DNA of 53,300 nt from Rhizophlyctis rosea (GCA_027596075.1 JADGJC010000286.1:1-53300), one strand, 5' to 3'. Shown: positions 32,623-43,783, counted from the stretch's first letter. The notes: a model not told the origin generated them from the letters alone. Translations and numbers: made by a program.

Positions 32623-35223
32623 ATGAACGTTGACACTGCTGCTCCCACGGATGGGACGGCTCCCACTGCAACCGAGACGCCCGTTACAACAGCAGTTGCT
32701 GGACAGGGCCCCGCTCCTGCCGATACTGCTGCTACTACTGCCGCTCCCGTCGAGCAGTCTGCTGAGGCACAGGCCACTGTCGCTCCCTCTCCCTCTCCCT
32801 CCGTTGATGGTGCTGAATTGAAGACCTTGAAGGCAAAGATCCTCAAACAAGTCGAATTCTACTTCTCTGGTGAGTATTTACTTACTTACTGTTGATTGAT
32901 AGTTGATGGATATTGAGGTGGACTTTGAGTTTGATTGTTACGTGAGCGTCAGTGAAGTTACATGAGCATTAGCGAACCTGGGCTTTGGTTCGGGGGGGTT
33001 TGGGTGGTGGGTGGGGTTGGAGGGCGGGTGGGGTTGGGGTTTGGTTTGGTGAGGTAGCGAAGCGGATACGTGAGCGTTAGAGAAGTACGCGTCAGTGAAG
33101 TTACGTGAGCGTCAGCGAACCTGGGCTTTGGTTTCGGGGGGGGGGGGGGGGGGGTTGGGTGGCGGGTGGTTTGTTTTGGGGTGGTAGCGGAGCGTACAAG
33201 TTAGGGTGAGAGCAGTGAGCGTCAGCGAANNNNNNNNNNGGTGGGGTGGGGTGGGTGGGGTTGGGTTGGGTGGTAGGTTTGGTGAGGTGCAAGATCTAAA
33301 ACACTATCCCTTCAGACTCCAACCTACCCAAAGACAAATTCCTCTTGAACCTCGTGCAAACCACCCCAGGCGGCTGGGTTACCATCGACACCCTTTGCAC
33401 ATTCAACCGCCTCAAAGCTCTCACTACCGACAAATCCCTCATCGCCGCCGCTCTGCGCGAATCTCACGAATTGCTCGAAGTCGACCAGGCGGGATTCAAA
33501 GTTCGTCGCGCTACTCAAATCAGGCCCTTGGGCAAAGTCAGCGACAAGAGCATTTACGCGGTGAGTTTCGAGGGTGGGTGAGCATGGGAAAGCGGCAGCA
33601 GATATATACCGATTGGCATGGAGGGTGGAGTGCCAAAGCGAGCTCATGATAAACTGCAATTGTTTGAGGTAGTGATGAGAGGCAGAATATGAAGGGCAAT
33701 GGTTGGGTTCGAAGAAAAGCAATGCAGAAGGGTTTATTGGCGCACATAGTGAACTGGTTACTGATGAAACTTACAACAGAAAGGTTTTCCCGTGGACCTC
33801 AAAAATGCTCTTGAAGAAGTGGAGAGCTTCTTCTCTGCTTTCGGTCCCGTGCAGCACATCAAGCTTCGCCGAGACGCGGACAGGAAGTTCAAGGTGGGTG
33901 AGATCAATGTCCACAGCAGAATGATTGCAGAATAGCTCATCGCATTTATTAGGGGTCCGTCTTTGTTGAATTCAAGAACATCACGGATTGCCAGAACGTC
34001 CGTCAGATGACGCTCAACTTCCAGGGCGAGCCCCTCATCATCCTGTTCAAGTGAGTCACAATGAATTCTGAATGTTCCAATCAGTGTCTGATCAAATTGA
34101 TCGCACAACCAGGATGGAGTACATCCGAATGAAAGCAAAGGAGCTGGAGGAAAAGGGTGTGCCAAAGCCCATGGACACCGACCAAGGACCCAAGGAGTTC
34201 GTCCCCTTGCCCCAACTCGATTACCTCCCCAAGCGGGAAAACAAGCCGTGGGAACAGAGGCCGGCACGTCCTCTTTTGCCCGAGCGACCCGAAAACTCAT
34301 TGCTGATGTGGGAAGGATTCGGCAATATGACCGTGATGGAGGACGTGAAGGTATGTGTTGTGTGGACGAGCTCACGTGGAGGAACAGACTGATCAATGAT
34401 TGACATGACTCGTCAGGCCCTTTTCTACAAATTCGAGCGCGTCCGCTGGGTCACTTTCAGGTCTGAGGAGACTTCCGGCTGCGCCCTGATGACCCTTCCC
34501 GGAAGCGCGGACCGCATCCTCGAGGAGCTTGCCAAGCAACAGGCGGCCGGATTCCCTTCTGCCGAGTCCGTCAAGACCGAGCCCGGCAACATCACCCCAC
34601 CCGGCGCTGAGGTGCAGGCAGAGGCTTCCATCAAAACCGAAACATCCGCTACCACTCCGGCGGCCCCCGAAGCCAATGGTGCTGCGCAGGTCGACGCCCA
34701 AGGCGACACCAAGATTGAAGACTCTGCTCCCACCAACGGCGCCGCAGAACCCGCCATCAAAGCCGAAACCACGACCATTCCAACCAGCATCACCCTCCCA
34801 GCCCCTCACGGCATCAACGAAGGCACAACCGTCGTCCGCAAGCCGACCGAGGAAGAAGAAACGGCGTTCTGGATCGAATTTGAGAAGAACCAGGCCAGCT
34901 TCCGGCAAAAGAAGGACAACCGCCAGGGGAGGAACGATTCGGGCGGTGGTGGGAGGGGACGTGGAAGGGGGGGTTACAACCGTGGTGGTGGGGATGGTGA
35001 GAGGGGAAGGGGGAGGGGAGGGTGGAAGGGACGGGGTGGACGGGGAGGGTTTGGGAAGAATGGGAGGAGTTGGGAGAGTAAGAGGGGTAGGGAGGGAGAT
35101 GTGCCGGAGGTTGAGATGGGTGAGGGGAGTGGGAATGGGAAGAGGAAGTTTGATGGGGAGGGGGAGAGTGGGGCGGCGAAGATGGCGAAGGTGGAAAACC
35201 CTAACGGGATGAATGTTGAGTGA
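32623..35223 (+). CDS. LHP1/SSB: La protein (La motif, RRM, RGG tail)
   Basis: About six exons. An Ala/Thr/Pro-rich N-terminus (MNVDTAAPTDGTAP) leads to the La motif: ILKQVEFYFSDSNLPKDKFL, spliced across intron 1 (32870-33315), then GWVTIDTLCTFNRLKALT and RESHELLEVD. An RRM follows: KGFPVDLKNALEEVESFFSA, GPVQHIKLRRD and the RNP1-like GSVFVEFK. A further segment (ALFYKFERVRWVTFRSEETS) is rich in aromatics like the C-terminal RRM of La. The tail has an acidic linker, an RGG/GRG-rich stretch (35.0 kb) and a basic KRKF motif. La binds the 3' oligo-U of Pol III transcripts (tRNA, U6) in the nucleus and protects them. Intron 1 is unusually long and contains an assembly gap. Confidence 0.9.
32930..33300 (+). 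repeat. Degenerate tandem repeats in La intron 1
   Basis: A motif of the form GTGAGCGTCAGNGAA, sometimes followed by CCTGGGCTTTGGTT and a poly-G block, recurs at about 32,940-33,000, 33,068-33,160 and 33,195-33,250. The G blocks include a run of about 19 G near 33,137 and repeats of GGTGGGGTTGGG. The array lies wholly within intron 1 of the La gene. Its G-runs are on the coding strand and could form G-quadruplexes in the pre-mRNA. Confidence 0.75.
33230..33239. other. Assembly gap (10 N)
   Basis: Ten unresolved bases inside the repeat array of La intron 1. The fixed length of ten suggests a gap of unknown size, so the real intron may be longer. Confidence 0.98.
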
Positions 35224-35264
35224 TTTGGTGGGACGTGATTGGGGTTGGGTTATGGGGTGGGGTG

Positions 35265-35366
35265 GTTGATTTTGCGTAGCGTTAGGATCTGTATCATATT
35301 GCTTTAGATCTTGCGGTTCTCCTTTTGCGTATATTTAATATTGGCATCGTTTTGCGTTTCTCCTTG
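35265..35366 (+). repeat. 3'-flank repeat, copy A
   Basis: A ~100-bp segment beginning about 40 bp after the La stop codon. It shares GCGTTAGGATCT, ATCATATTGCT, and CTTGCGGTTCTCCTTTTGCG with copy B at 36149-36255, in the same orientation, with scattered substitutions and small indels. It probably belongs to the La 3' UTR or terminator region. Confidence 0.7.
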
Positions 35367-36148
35367 TATTTAGAGTTCGTGCATCTCGATCCTATTGAAA
35401 TTGTGAATGACGGATTGGTTGTTCACATTCCAAACGCAGGGGGGACCGCATTGGGCGAACGTAGGGACTTGCTTGGAGTTGACGCGATGGGTATCCCAAA
35501 CGTACATAGGAAGTCAACATTCATACATTTACCACAGCACCGCAGGATCCCCGTGAGGACAATGCAAGGTTTGTTGCGCTTCGTTTGTCATCTCATCCTG
35601 TTCCCCCTTCTTTTTTGTTTTGTTTTGTTCCTCATCCCACAAAAAGCAAAAATATGCTTGAGGCGCCATTTGCGGATAGGTCAATCTTTTTCACAAACTC
35701 ACGGGTATGGAGCAAACCCAACTGGCGGGCTCACATGCTGGACGGAATTCCCAATCTGGGTATGGCCTCTCAAACCCGTCTACATGGAACTGAAAGTTCA
35801 TTCACTTCTGGTGACCTCGTCCAAATCAAACAGTCAAAGACCTTTTTTTTTCAGCACTTTTGTACACGCCAAAAAAGAAATCCTTTTCGAATCTTCAAGA
35901 GAGGATCATACGCAGTCTTGTCTCGCGCCGACCAACTTCGACACTTTCCGACAGGGAAAGATGTCTCTGCTTGGCACCAGAACGGGGGCACCAGAGTAGA
36001 TGGAACGTCATCTCCCGGCTTTTGGAAAATGTGAAGCTGAAAGACAGATTCCGAGTCATGACATTTGATGAAAGTCACCGCACCATATTACATTTCCAGT
36101 AAATCAGAGACTTCGGAGCGACATTCGGATGTGATAAGTTGCACGCGT
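35367..36148. other. Segment between the two 3'-flank repeats
   Basis: About 780 bp without a recognisable gene. Long open frames run through it on the plus strand but their translation has no domain and looks random. The segment may be inserted or duplicated DNA because it is bracketed by direct repeats A and B. Confidence 0.4.
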
Positions 36149-36255
36149 GGTTGATTTTCCTGAGCGTTAGGATCTATATCATATTGCTCTAGATGATCTT
36201 GCGGTTCTCCTTTTGCGTGTATACAATAGTGGCACTGTTTTTGCATTTCTGCTTG
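36149..36255 (+). repeat. 3'-flank repeat, copy B
   Basis: The second copy of the ~100-bp repeat found after the La gene, in direct orientation about 880 bp downstream of copy A. It starts GGTTGATTTTCCTGAGCGTT and ends near TTTCTGCTTGC. No coding sequence accompanies it. Confidence 0.7.
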
Positions 36256-36348
36256 CAAAAGGTCATGGAGGATTCGTTATGCAGCACACAAAGGCTGGAC
36301 AAATCACATTTGGTTGAACGCGCTGTTAGGCCCCTTCACAAGGGCGTC

Positions 36349-36835
36349 AGGGGCTCTTCACTGCGTATAGCAATAGAAGTGCTATAACAGTAACAGAGTT
36401 AAAACGGTAATAGATTGCCCAATCCAGCTTTTCGGAACCCAGCTGTGGCAAAGCGTTTGTGCGACCCCTGCTTCCGCATTTGGATTGGACCCTGTGATCG
36501 CGTCACCAAACAAACAATGCAAATGAAAATTCATTTATATGCAGCCCCATCCCCCCCATTCTCCCTCATATGAAAACAGGAACAGTGTTCACGTTCCTGC
36601 ATGTTTTTCCATGCAACTCTGTTAAACTCAACTGTGAAATTCAAAAATGATGTAACGTGGACCCCACGTACCTGCTGCCTGCATGCATGCCCAAGTTGCC
36701 CAAGAAGTGTGGATTTCGCTGGTGCAGTGGTACCAGCATCCGGTTTAACGGATTGCAATAGATTCAGTAATAAATCAGTAATAGATCAGTAATAAAATCA
36801 GTTATAATGCTATATATACGCAGTGAGGAGCCCCT
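36349..36835. mobile_element. MITE-like element with inverted ends, 487 bp
   Basis: The left end AGGGGCTCTTCACTGCGTAT and the reverse complement of the right end, AGGGGCTCCTCACTGCGTAT, match at 19 of 20 bases. Directly outside the ends the 6-bp GGCGTC is present on both sides (36343-36348 and 36836-36841), as expected for a target-site duplication. Inner ends carry repeated CAGTAAT/ATTACTG motifs. There is no room for a transposase, so it would be a non-autonomous element moved in trans. The superfamily is uncertain; terminal bases and repeated subterminal motifs are hAT-like, but 6 bp is short for hAT. Confidence 0.75.
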
Positions 36836-36841
36836 GGCGTC

Positions 36842-37558
36842 TAATTTATCGATTTTGACGAAGACGTACTTCGCACCTCACTTGCTGCATCTTGAGATTC
36901 CGGGGCAGTCTGTCGTAATGTTTCTAGGCGAGAATGTATGCAGACTAGAACTGCCTTGCATCCAGACTATGAGGTTCCACTCACTTCATACAGCTTAATC
37001 CCCATTGGCGGTTAAAATCACTTCTTTTTTTCCACGCAAAAACGAGTACATTCCGAATGCCAAAAAGTGACTACCGCAGTCTTGGCGAGCTATGTCAGTT
37101 TTGACCGTTAATTTGGTTCAAGCGGTGCACATGTTTCGTGTCCCATTTTGCAAGCAGAACAGGTTCAAATGGTGCACATGTCTCATGTCCCATTTTGCAA
37201 GCAGAACAGGGTGCGGCACGGAGATTGAGAGGTGTGTAGACGTCACTCCAAACTACTCCATGTGGATTGAGAACGGAAAGCTGAGAACGACCAGAATCCA
37301 TTCTGAGTAATCTGTAATTTCCGCGCAAAGCATCATATATCCACCGCGAGCAGGTAACATTCTTTTTGCGCACGTTTGGTATCTACAAAAAGCGAAAGTG
37401 AAGAATGAGACTATTGGGCATATCAGTAATTTTGAGATGCTGGAGAGTGTTGGTGTCGCACCTAAAAACCATCTGCACACTTTGATACAATTCAATACAC
37501 TTGCAAGTACATGGGTAGGATACAAAATGATGATAACCTTCGCCTCTAACAGTACGCG
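36842..37558. other. Spacer downstream of the MITE
   Basis: No gene was recognised. It contains the 47-bp tandem duplication listed separately and the 3' flank of the NLR pseudogene. Confidence 0.4.
37116..37209 (+). repeat. 47-bp direct tandem duplication
   Basis: Two adjacent units, each starting GTTCAA and containing GGTGCACATGT, then TGTCCCATTTTGCAAGCAGA, begin at 37116 and 37163. They differ at about four positions. No coding role is apparent. Confidence 0.8.
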
Positions 37559-40500
37559 CTATTGTAACCACCCCTTAATGAACACCGCATGTTGTGAACT
37601 GAATAGTGCCACGGTGTCTTTGGTTGCGACTATCTTTCCACGATATTGGGAGGGGATCCATCCAACCCAACCTGAATTGTCCCAGTTGGCATTGTCTTTG
37701 GCATAGATCCAACCTTTAGTTTCCCACCCTATACTCTCCCTGAGAGCAATGGCCAGGTCCGCCGTTACATCTGAACTATATGGCGTATCCTTTGGCATGT
37801 CGTGCGAATCAGCGCGTCCACTATCGTTCCCTTGCGGACTCTGCTCCGTCCGAGTCGCATCAAAGTTCCATTTAGCTATGCGGTGATCAGACCAATCATC
37901 CCGGCCGCTTGTTTCCACGCGGACATCAGCATGGATATGTTTCATGTCCTCGCTGAACCACACGTTTTCAATGCTTTCAAAGACGTTTGTGAAAACCCGT
38001 ACTAGAGATCGGGTTGACCCGCCCCAAACGTACACTTTAACGCCATCCGACCCCGCAACCCAAAGACCGTTGTTGCTAATGGCTATGTGACTGAAGGTTC
38101 CCGCATTTCCAGAAAGAACCATAACAAACTCCCCGCTTTTGAGATCCCACACTTTCATGTCCCAGACCTCCTTCGCCCGGTTCAATTGATCAGTAAACCG
38201 ATCCCATAATCCCAGGATTTGAGCACCGATGGTTCTGTCAGAGGAAACCGTCACAGTCCACATGCCGTTTGGGCTGCTGGCGGCGGAATGAATTTGAGAC
38301 GCATGTCCTTTGAGCGTGGCGATCAGTTGTCCGCTATTCAAATCCCAAACAGACGCCGTTTTACCCCGCCAGCTGATCATGCGCATTGTCTCGGTGATGG
38401 TTTTGACAGCACTACCGTCGCAATTTATCGCCCAGAGGCGTGATCCGCGAGTCAAATCCCATCGACTGACCTTGTCCCTTCCTTCCGTGATTACATGTCC
38501 CGCCTTAGCTATGAGATGTGCCTGTCTCAAGCGCCCAGGCCGCGGCCCGTCGAAACGCTTCAGACCGAATTTTGGGCGACAGATCCCACACTTTGACGGT
38601 TTTGTCATCGGAGCCAGTTGCAAGGTGTTTGCCGTCGGCAGTGAATGCTAAAGCTTTGACCGCACGTTGATGTCCTTCAAGCCTCACAGTCACTTCACCG
38701 GTGGCAACGTCCCGAATTTGGACGGCATAGTCCGGTCCCGATATTGCAATCTGCCGCCCGTCATCACTTATCGCTATGCCGTCCACCCCCTGAGGCTCCC
38801 CCGTCAATAATTTTTCGACAGCAACGAGTGCATGCGTGTTTCCCCCCGAAAGTCTCCACAGTCTGACAGTATGCTCGTCAGATGTAATTACCGCACAGGT
38901 ATTTCGTCCTTGCTGATAACCGCCTGACTCCCTTCACGGGCAATGCGCTCAAGCGCCTGCAAAGGCGCCCCCGATTGTAGATCCCAAATTTCAATGGGAT
39001 ACTTGAACTCATCTGCAAGTTCCCTCCTAGGCGCTTCTTTGGCAGCCGTCAGGATGCCCATCCCATCCAAACTGATACACAAATTCCGTCCCTTCCCATA
39101 AGGCGCCTGAAACGTCCACAGCGGTGCTAACGCAGCTGTGTCCCGAACTCCCACCTTTCCATCCTCATATGCAATCATAAGACGGTTCCCGCCATGGCTA
39201 ATCGCCGGGTCAGTGGCAAACTGAATGTCCATTTTTCTCAACAAAGTCCCCGTTTTCAGACCCCAGATTCCGATTTGACGATAAGACACGACTACAATCT
39301 CCAGCTGATCGCCATTGACGGCCAAGCGCCGTACGTAATCCCCCCCTATGCTGAACCAACTGATTCGTGCACCGGTTTCCGCCTCCCATACGTTGATCGC
39401 AGTGCGCTCGCAAGCCGCAATGTATCTCCCGCAAGAACTGTAGGCTACATGTCTGACCATATCACCCATACCCTCAAACGTTTTGACGCACGGCGACCAG
39501 TCCGTGGACAGTCCCTTGATCACCACAGGACCCGGCAGGTTTCCGCACTTCCGCACCGTACACACGATAAAACTGGGTTCCAGTGGGACAGAAGGTAAGC
39601 GCGGATTGACGTACGTGCGCAGCACTAAGCGAGATAGGAGCACTGAATTCTTGGAGAAAGCGCCATGCGTCGTACGTAATTTCTAGCCATTCCTGCCGAA
39701 GTACGTACGGGGAGACATCAGTTCCTGGTATCTGTGGGACGAGCAATCAAAGGCATTACCTCAGCTGCGTTGCGGGAAGCAAGCCACTTTTTCACAGAGA
39801 GCATGCCGGCGATAATGTCGGGAACTCTTCCAGTGACACTGGACACCTCGAACCAGTCCAACAGCTTTTCATTGAGAAAACGTCCGACAAGTTGCAGCAA
39901 ATCAACTCCGATTTTGGTGTCGTCATCGATAGTGCGAATGAGGTGATGGATTTAATAGGCTGAAGCGTATGAAAGGTGGGCCGGAATGTTCGCTTCCACT
40001 CGTTCTTTCAAGTCGCTGACTTCCCTATTCATTTGTCGGGTAGACAAGTGGCACATGTTGGGGCGTAAGGACATGTTCAGGTAATCGATGCATTTAGTAG
40101 CCATTACGGTGTGGGCGCGTGTTACATGTATCAGTAGGTTTTTATCTTTGCAGCGAGATGAATCTGTCAAGTAATCTGCAAATGATGTGTGTCATTTGCA
40201 TGTAAAATACAAACTGTAGGTCACGGTTGAACTCACCTGTCAGAGACTTGTGACGCACTTTCACCACGTGGTCAACCTTGACAATCCCGGAAATCGCATT
40301 GAGAGCAGAGCTGACCTAGTGGCAACAAGAACAATTAGACATTCAATCCTCGAGGCCAGTTGGCCGTTGCAGCCTGTTTCCTGAAGCAAGTTCCAGGTCA
40401 ATCTTACCTCAGGCAGAGGAAGGCTAAGTAATGCAGCAATGGCCGGTGGGGTTAAAGGTTCCTGACTGATCACAATGATGGGGAGCATTTCCTTCAACAC

Positions 40501-43041
40501 CGGATGCTGCTTGTACGCTCGACAAAGGGAACCCTCATACAGGCCATCCACAGTAGACGGGAGCGTTTGGAGGGTTTCGCGGAGTTGCAGCTCGGATGCG
40601 GCTCCCAGCAGGAATGGTTCTGCCATCGCAAGCCACACAAAAGTTCCCGCACTTTTCTGAACAATGATGTCGACGAACTCTTCCAACTTCCGATCTTCGA
40701 GACGAATGGGCAATTCCCAAAAAATTGCTTTTGCGCTCAGCTGAAGGTCGAGAATGTTATGCCGTTCCGTAGGGCTGAGCAGTCAATGGGGTTCCAAGTA
40801 AGCAAAACAATCCACAATGTCGTCTTGCATCCGGCTGGTGAGGAAAAGTTTCACATATGATGGTAGTTTTCCAAATTCGACCCCAAGAACGTTGAGTATA
40901 TCCCGTCGATTATTTTTTTCTTCGCATTCTGCCGACGAAAACATTGTCACAGATCAGATTGTTGTTGACAGCGGACTCAAAAGTTCAATCGGACGGATTT
41001 GACAGTATACCATCAACAGCGTCGACAACCAAAACCACAGTGCTATTGGCATCGGGGACAGTCTGCAACGCATCCTTGATCAAGGCCGCAAACTGTACGG
41101 GTATGGTCTTGGTGGTGATGTCAGGATGCTCCACCAAAAGCTTGACAAGGTAGAGAGCAATACGATGGTCCCAACGAGCAAGGCCACACGCCAACGTGTG
41201 AATCAATTTCTGAGCAAGACGCATTCAATCAGCATGAGAAACGTCACTCTATACGAAAGATACCAACCTTGGCATCCCGGCGGTTCACATCATCATGCTT
41301 ACAGAAGAAGACACTGCCGAGATGCAGAGTGCCTTGCAGAGCATCGGCAATCAAACTTGGATTTGCCGACGCCTGCATCTCCCTTGAGCCAAAAGACACG
41401 CGAACTAGACTTGTCACGCAGCCAATCAAAGATCTCGTCAAGCAGCCACATCCGTGTCCCTTTTTCGTGGGCTTCTCGGAGTCTCTTCCGCTCAGGTTCA
41501 AATTCCACCGGTTGCAAGATATCCTTTATCTTGCTGATGGCGTCCGCAACTGTCACTGAATCCGTCTTGGTCATTTGAGTACCACGGTTGGCTTCCCGAA
41601 TGCTCAATGCGAAAATTTCGCGGGCGTCCCGTGTAATGCTGCAATGTCATGTTAAGCAACAAGCTATATAGGCCGCTTCCAAAATGGGTAAACTCACTCT
41701 CCCACTTCTTCAGGCCACCTCATTACTGATTGTAAGGACAGCAGCGTTTGAATCACTTCTCGAACTGTCTGCTTTTTCGGACTTTGTGGGTGGGCGTGGT
41801 ACTCGTTTGGAAATGTATCAACCGAACTAAATTCTTCAAAAAACGTCTGACGAACCGCAATCTCATCTCCTTGATATGCTTTGACTGATTTCGTCTGGCC
41901 AAGCAAGACGGGGAGTACGTAGCACTTTCCCTTGTCAAACTTGTCAAGGGCGATCTCCCACTGGCGAAGTTTCAGTTTTTTTGTATGCAGTGCTGATTTA
42001 GATGTGCACCGTACCTCCAGCAACATGTTGTCGGCCACTTGGTGAGCTGATTGAACGCGCTTGAGGGCGTTCACAGAGCAAAGTAGGATGACCACCCGTG
42101 CTCGCAGTAAACCTTGCAAAAATCCCTCCTGCCAGCTTCTCCCGAGTGGCAGACATTCTCTAGAATGCCAATCAGCCGGAAGATTCTGTTGCGAGACAGG
42201 ACTGAGCACTCACATGTCCAAAAAGCAATGACATGCCGCCGCATTCCGGTGCTCGGGCTTGCATAGCTTCAAGCCTAAAGCTGCCGCCAGGTTCTTGTCG
42301 GTGGCCACACGGTAGCTGGTTGATACATTGGCGGTTAGTGGTAACATTTTCTGCATTCCAGTCGCTATCAAATCTTCTGTTTGAAGACAGGCATTACCTC
42401 ACAAAGAAGTCATGAGTCTCAAATTGCTGGCGACATTCCCAATCGGATATGATCTCAATTGATGAGACTGGCTCAGAATCCTTGTCTTCTCGTTTCTTGC
42501 TGTTGTGGCCGCACTCTTCAGGTGGATCCAAGATTTCCGATGCCAGCGAAGGCGCCACTGTTTTTGTCACGATGCAATCTGCCGGAGCTGCGGCCGCTGA
42601 TGGTTGCAGCGGACATTCTCTCTTGAACCTGGGTGAAGCTTGAGGAGTTGGCAAGGTCGCGGTATGCTCTGCGTTGGCAGATTCAGCAACAGTCCATCGA
42701 GTCTCGCTTTCCTGTGACTTTGGGCCGCGACTTACCATCAGATGTCACGACAATATGAAAGTATGTAATGTTTTCTTTTATGTAATCAAGAAGAGCTGTC
42801 GCATTTCCCACAAAAACTTCTCGTCCATCATCTATGCAATGTAGATCGAATTGTGCTGCTTCTGGAAGATTGAAACGGCTTCGGATCTGGAGCAGAGCAG
42901 CTCCAGTCAGACGCCGATCAAGTCACGTACAAAAGGAGTGGTACCTACCAGCTTTCTGAACGCCTCAAAATTCGTGCCTTCCCCCACCCGCAGCGACACT
43001 GCTCGTCCCTCACTCGTCACAAATACTTTTGTTCCTGACAT
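37559..43041 (-). pseudogene. Decayed NLR: UBL/PB1-like - TIR - NACHT - WD40
   Basis: Minus strand from ATG 43041. First a ~75-aa beta-grasp (ubiquitin/PB1-like) domain: KVFVTSEGRAVSLRVGEG, RSRFNLPEAAQFDLHCIDDG and YFHIVVTSD. After a low-complexity linker comes a TIR domain (42.45-41.75 kb): THDFFVSYRVATDKN, CFLDIECLPLGRSWQEGF, DNMLLEWEIALDKF and CYVLPVLLG; the Glu in LLEWEIA sits where TIR NADases have their catalytic Glu. NACHT follows: Walker A WLKGDAGVGKS (41.37 kb), Walker B VVLVVDAVDECEE, sensor KLFLTSR, then a winged-helix part with KSAGTFVWLA and HKSLTDYLTD. WD40 repeats fill 39.5-37.6 kb. Lesions: +1 shift after Walker A (~41,358), TGA 40783-40785, TAA 39952-39954, frame changes near 39,550, 38,907 and 38,510-38,590. 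TIR and UBL-like parts are undamaged. Confidence 0.85.
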
Positions 43042-43783
43042 AGCAGCATAAGTCGCCGGCCTCTCGAGTCTCGGGCTTGAATTTTGTCGGATTGATCTCG
43101 ACAAGACCTCTCGGAGCTTGGGGTTGAGGACCAGCCTACCTGGTTGTGGACCTGTGGTAGGTAATTGTGCTACCATGTACAACGACACCACCGCCACGCT
43201 CTCCTCCCTCGACTCCGGAAAGAGGGTATCGTGGCGATGTTTACTGTTCTAATGTTGGTGGCACAGTGACATTTTTTCCAGTCACGGCAATGGTGTGTTT
43301 ACATCCTCTCTATATGCTCCCAATGGGAAACGTGGACGCACCCGGTGTAACAGAAAAGTAGTACTTGTATTACCTTGGTACTCCCGACAAGGTGTGAAAA
43401 TAATCTCCTCACTTTCACTTCGTCGTGGAGAATCCCACAACGTCCCGTCATCTTCTGCAGTGAAGGTTGGCATACTGAACGCACCCCGGTCATTACACCT
43501 TTCTAAGGACCTTCACAAGCAGATATTGCCATGGTTGTGATGGTGGTAGCGTGAGGTATGTTTTGGAAAGGTTCTCCCTGTTGCTACCAAAGGGAGGCTG
43601 AGTAGGTCCTCAGGCTTCAAAGTTGGTGAACTCACTGTTGACAACCACCCACATTTATAGGATATTCCACCACCTTGCTCGGAATAAAGAAAACGAACAT
43701 TCTATGAGCTCCGCAACGAACAACATCCTTGCCTCATATTTATACCACCATCCCAAACCTCATCCCTTTTCTCGGTATTCACA
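43042..43783. other. Divergent spacer, NLR pseudogene / RasGEF
   Basis: Lies between two divergent starts. The frame in front of the NLR ATG stays open up to about 43,197, so an earlier start of that gene is possible. No other coding sequence was recognised. Confidence 0.4.

Noticed and set aside
32930..33300. CRISPR array in the repeat-rich La intron
   Set aside because: The repeats are degenerate, irregularly spaced and within a eukaryotic intron, with no unique spacers.
35325..35999. A 224-codon open frame downstream of the La gene
   Set aside because: The translation has no domain, signal or exon pattern, other frames overlap it, and it starts inside the 3'-flank repeat. Treated as non-coding.
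35265..36255. Direct repeats A and B as LTRs of a retrotransposon
   Set aside because: They are only ~100 bp, lack TG..CA ends, enclose only ~780 bp, and no reverse transcriptase, gag or primer-binding site is visible.
36810..36820. TATA-like TATATATA as a promoter
   Set aside because: It lies in the inner end of the MITE and no gene starts after it.
38505..38910. Introns as the cause of frame changes in the WD40 region
   Set aside because: The only in-phase GT..AG pair I found near 38.5 kb would delete a well-formed WD40 strand (KVWDL), and none fits near 38.9 kb. Frameshift is preferred.
40783..40785. In-frame TGA of the NLR read as selenocysteine
   Set aside because: Other lesions (frameshifts and a TAA) are present in the same gene, so a nonsense mutation is the simpler reading.
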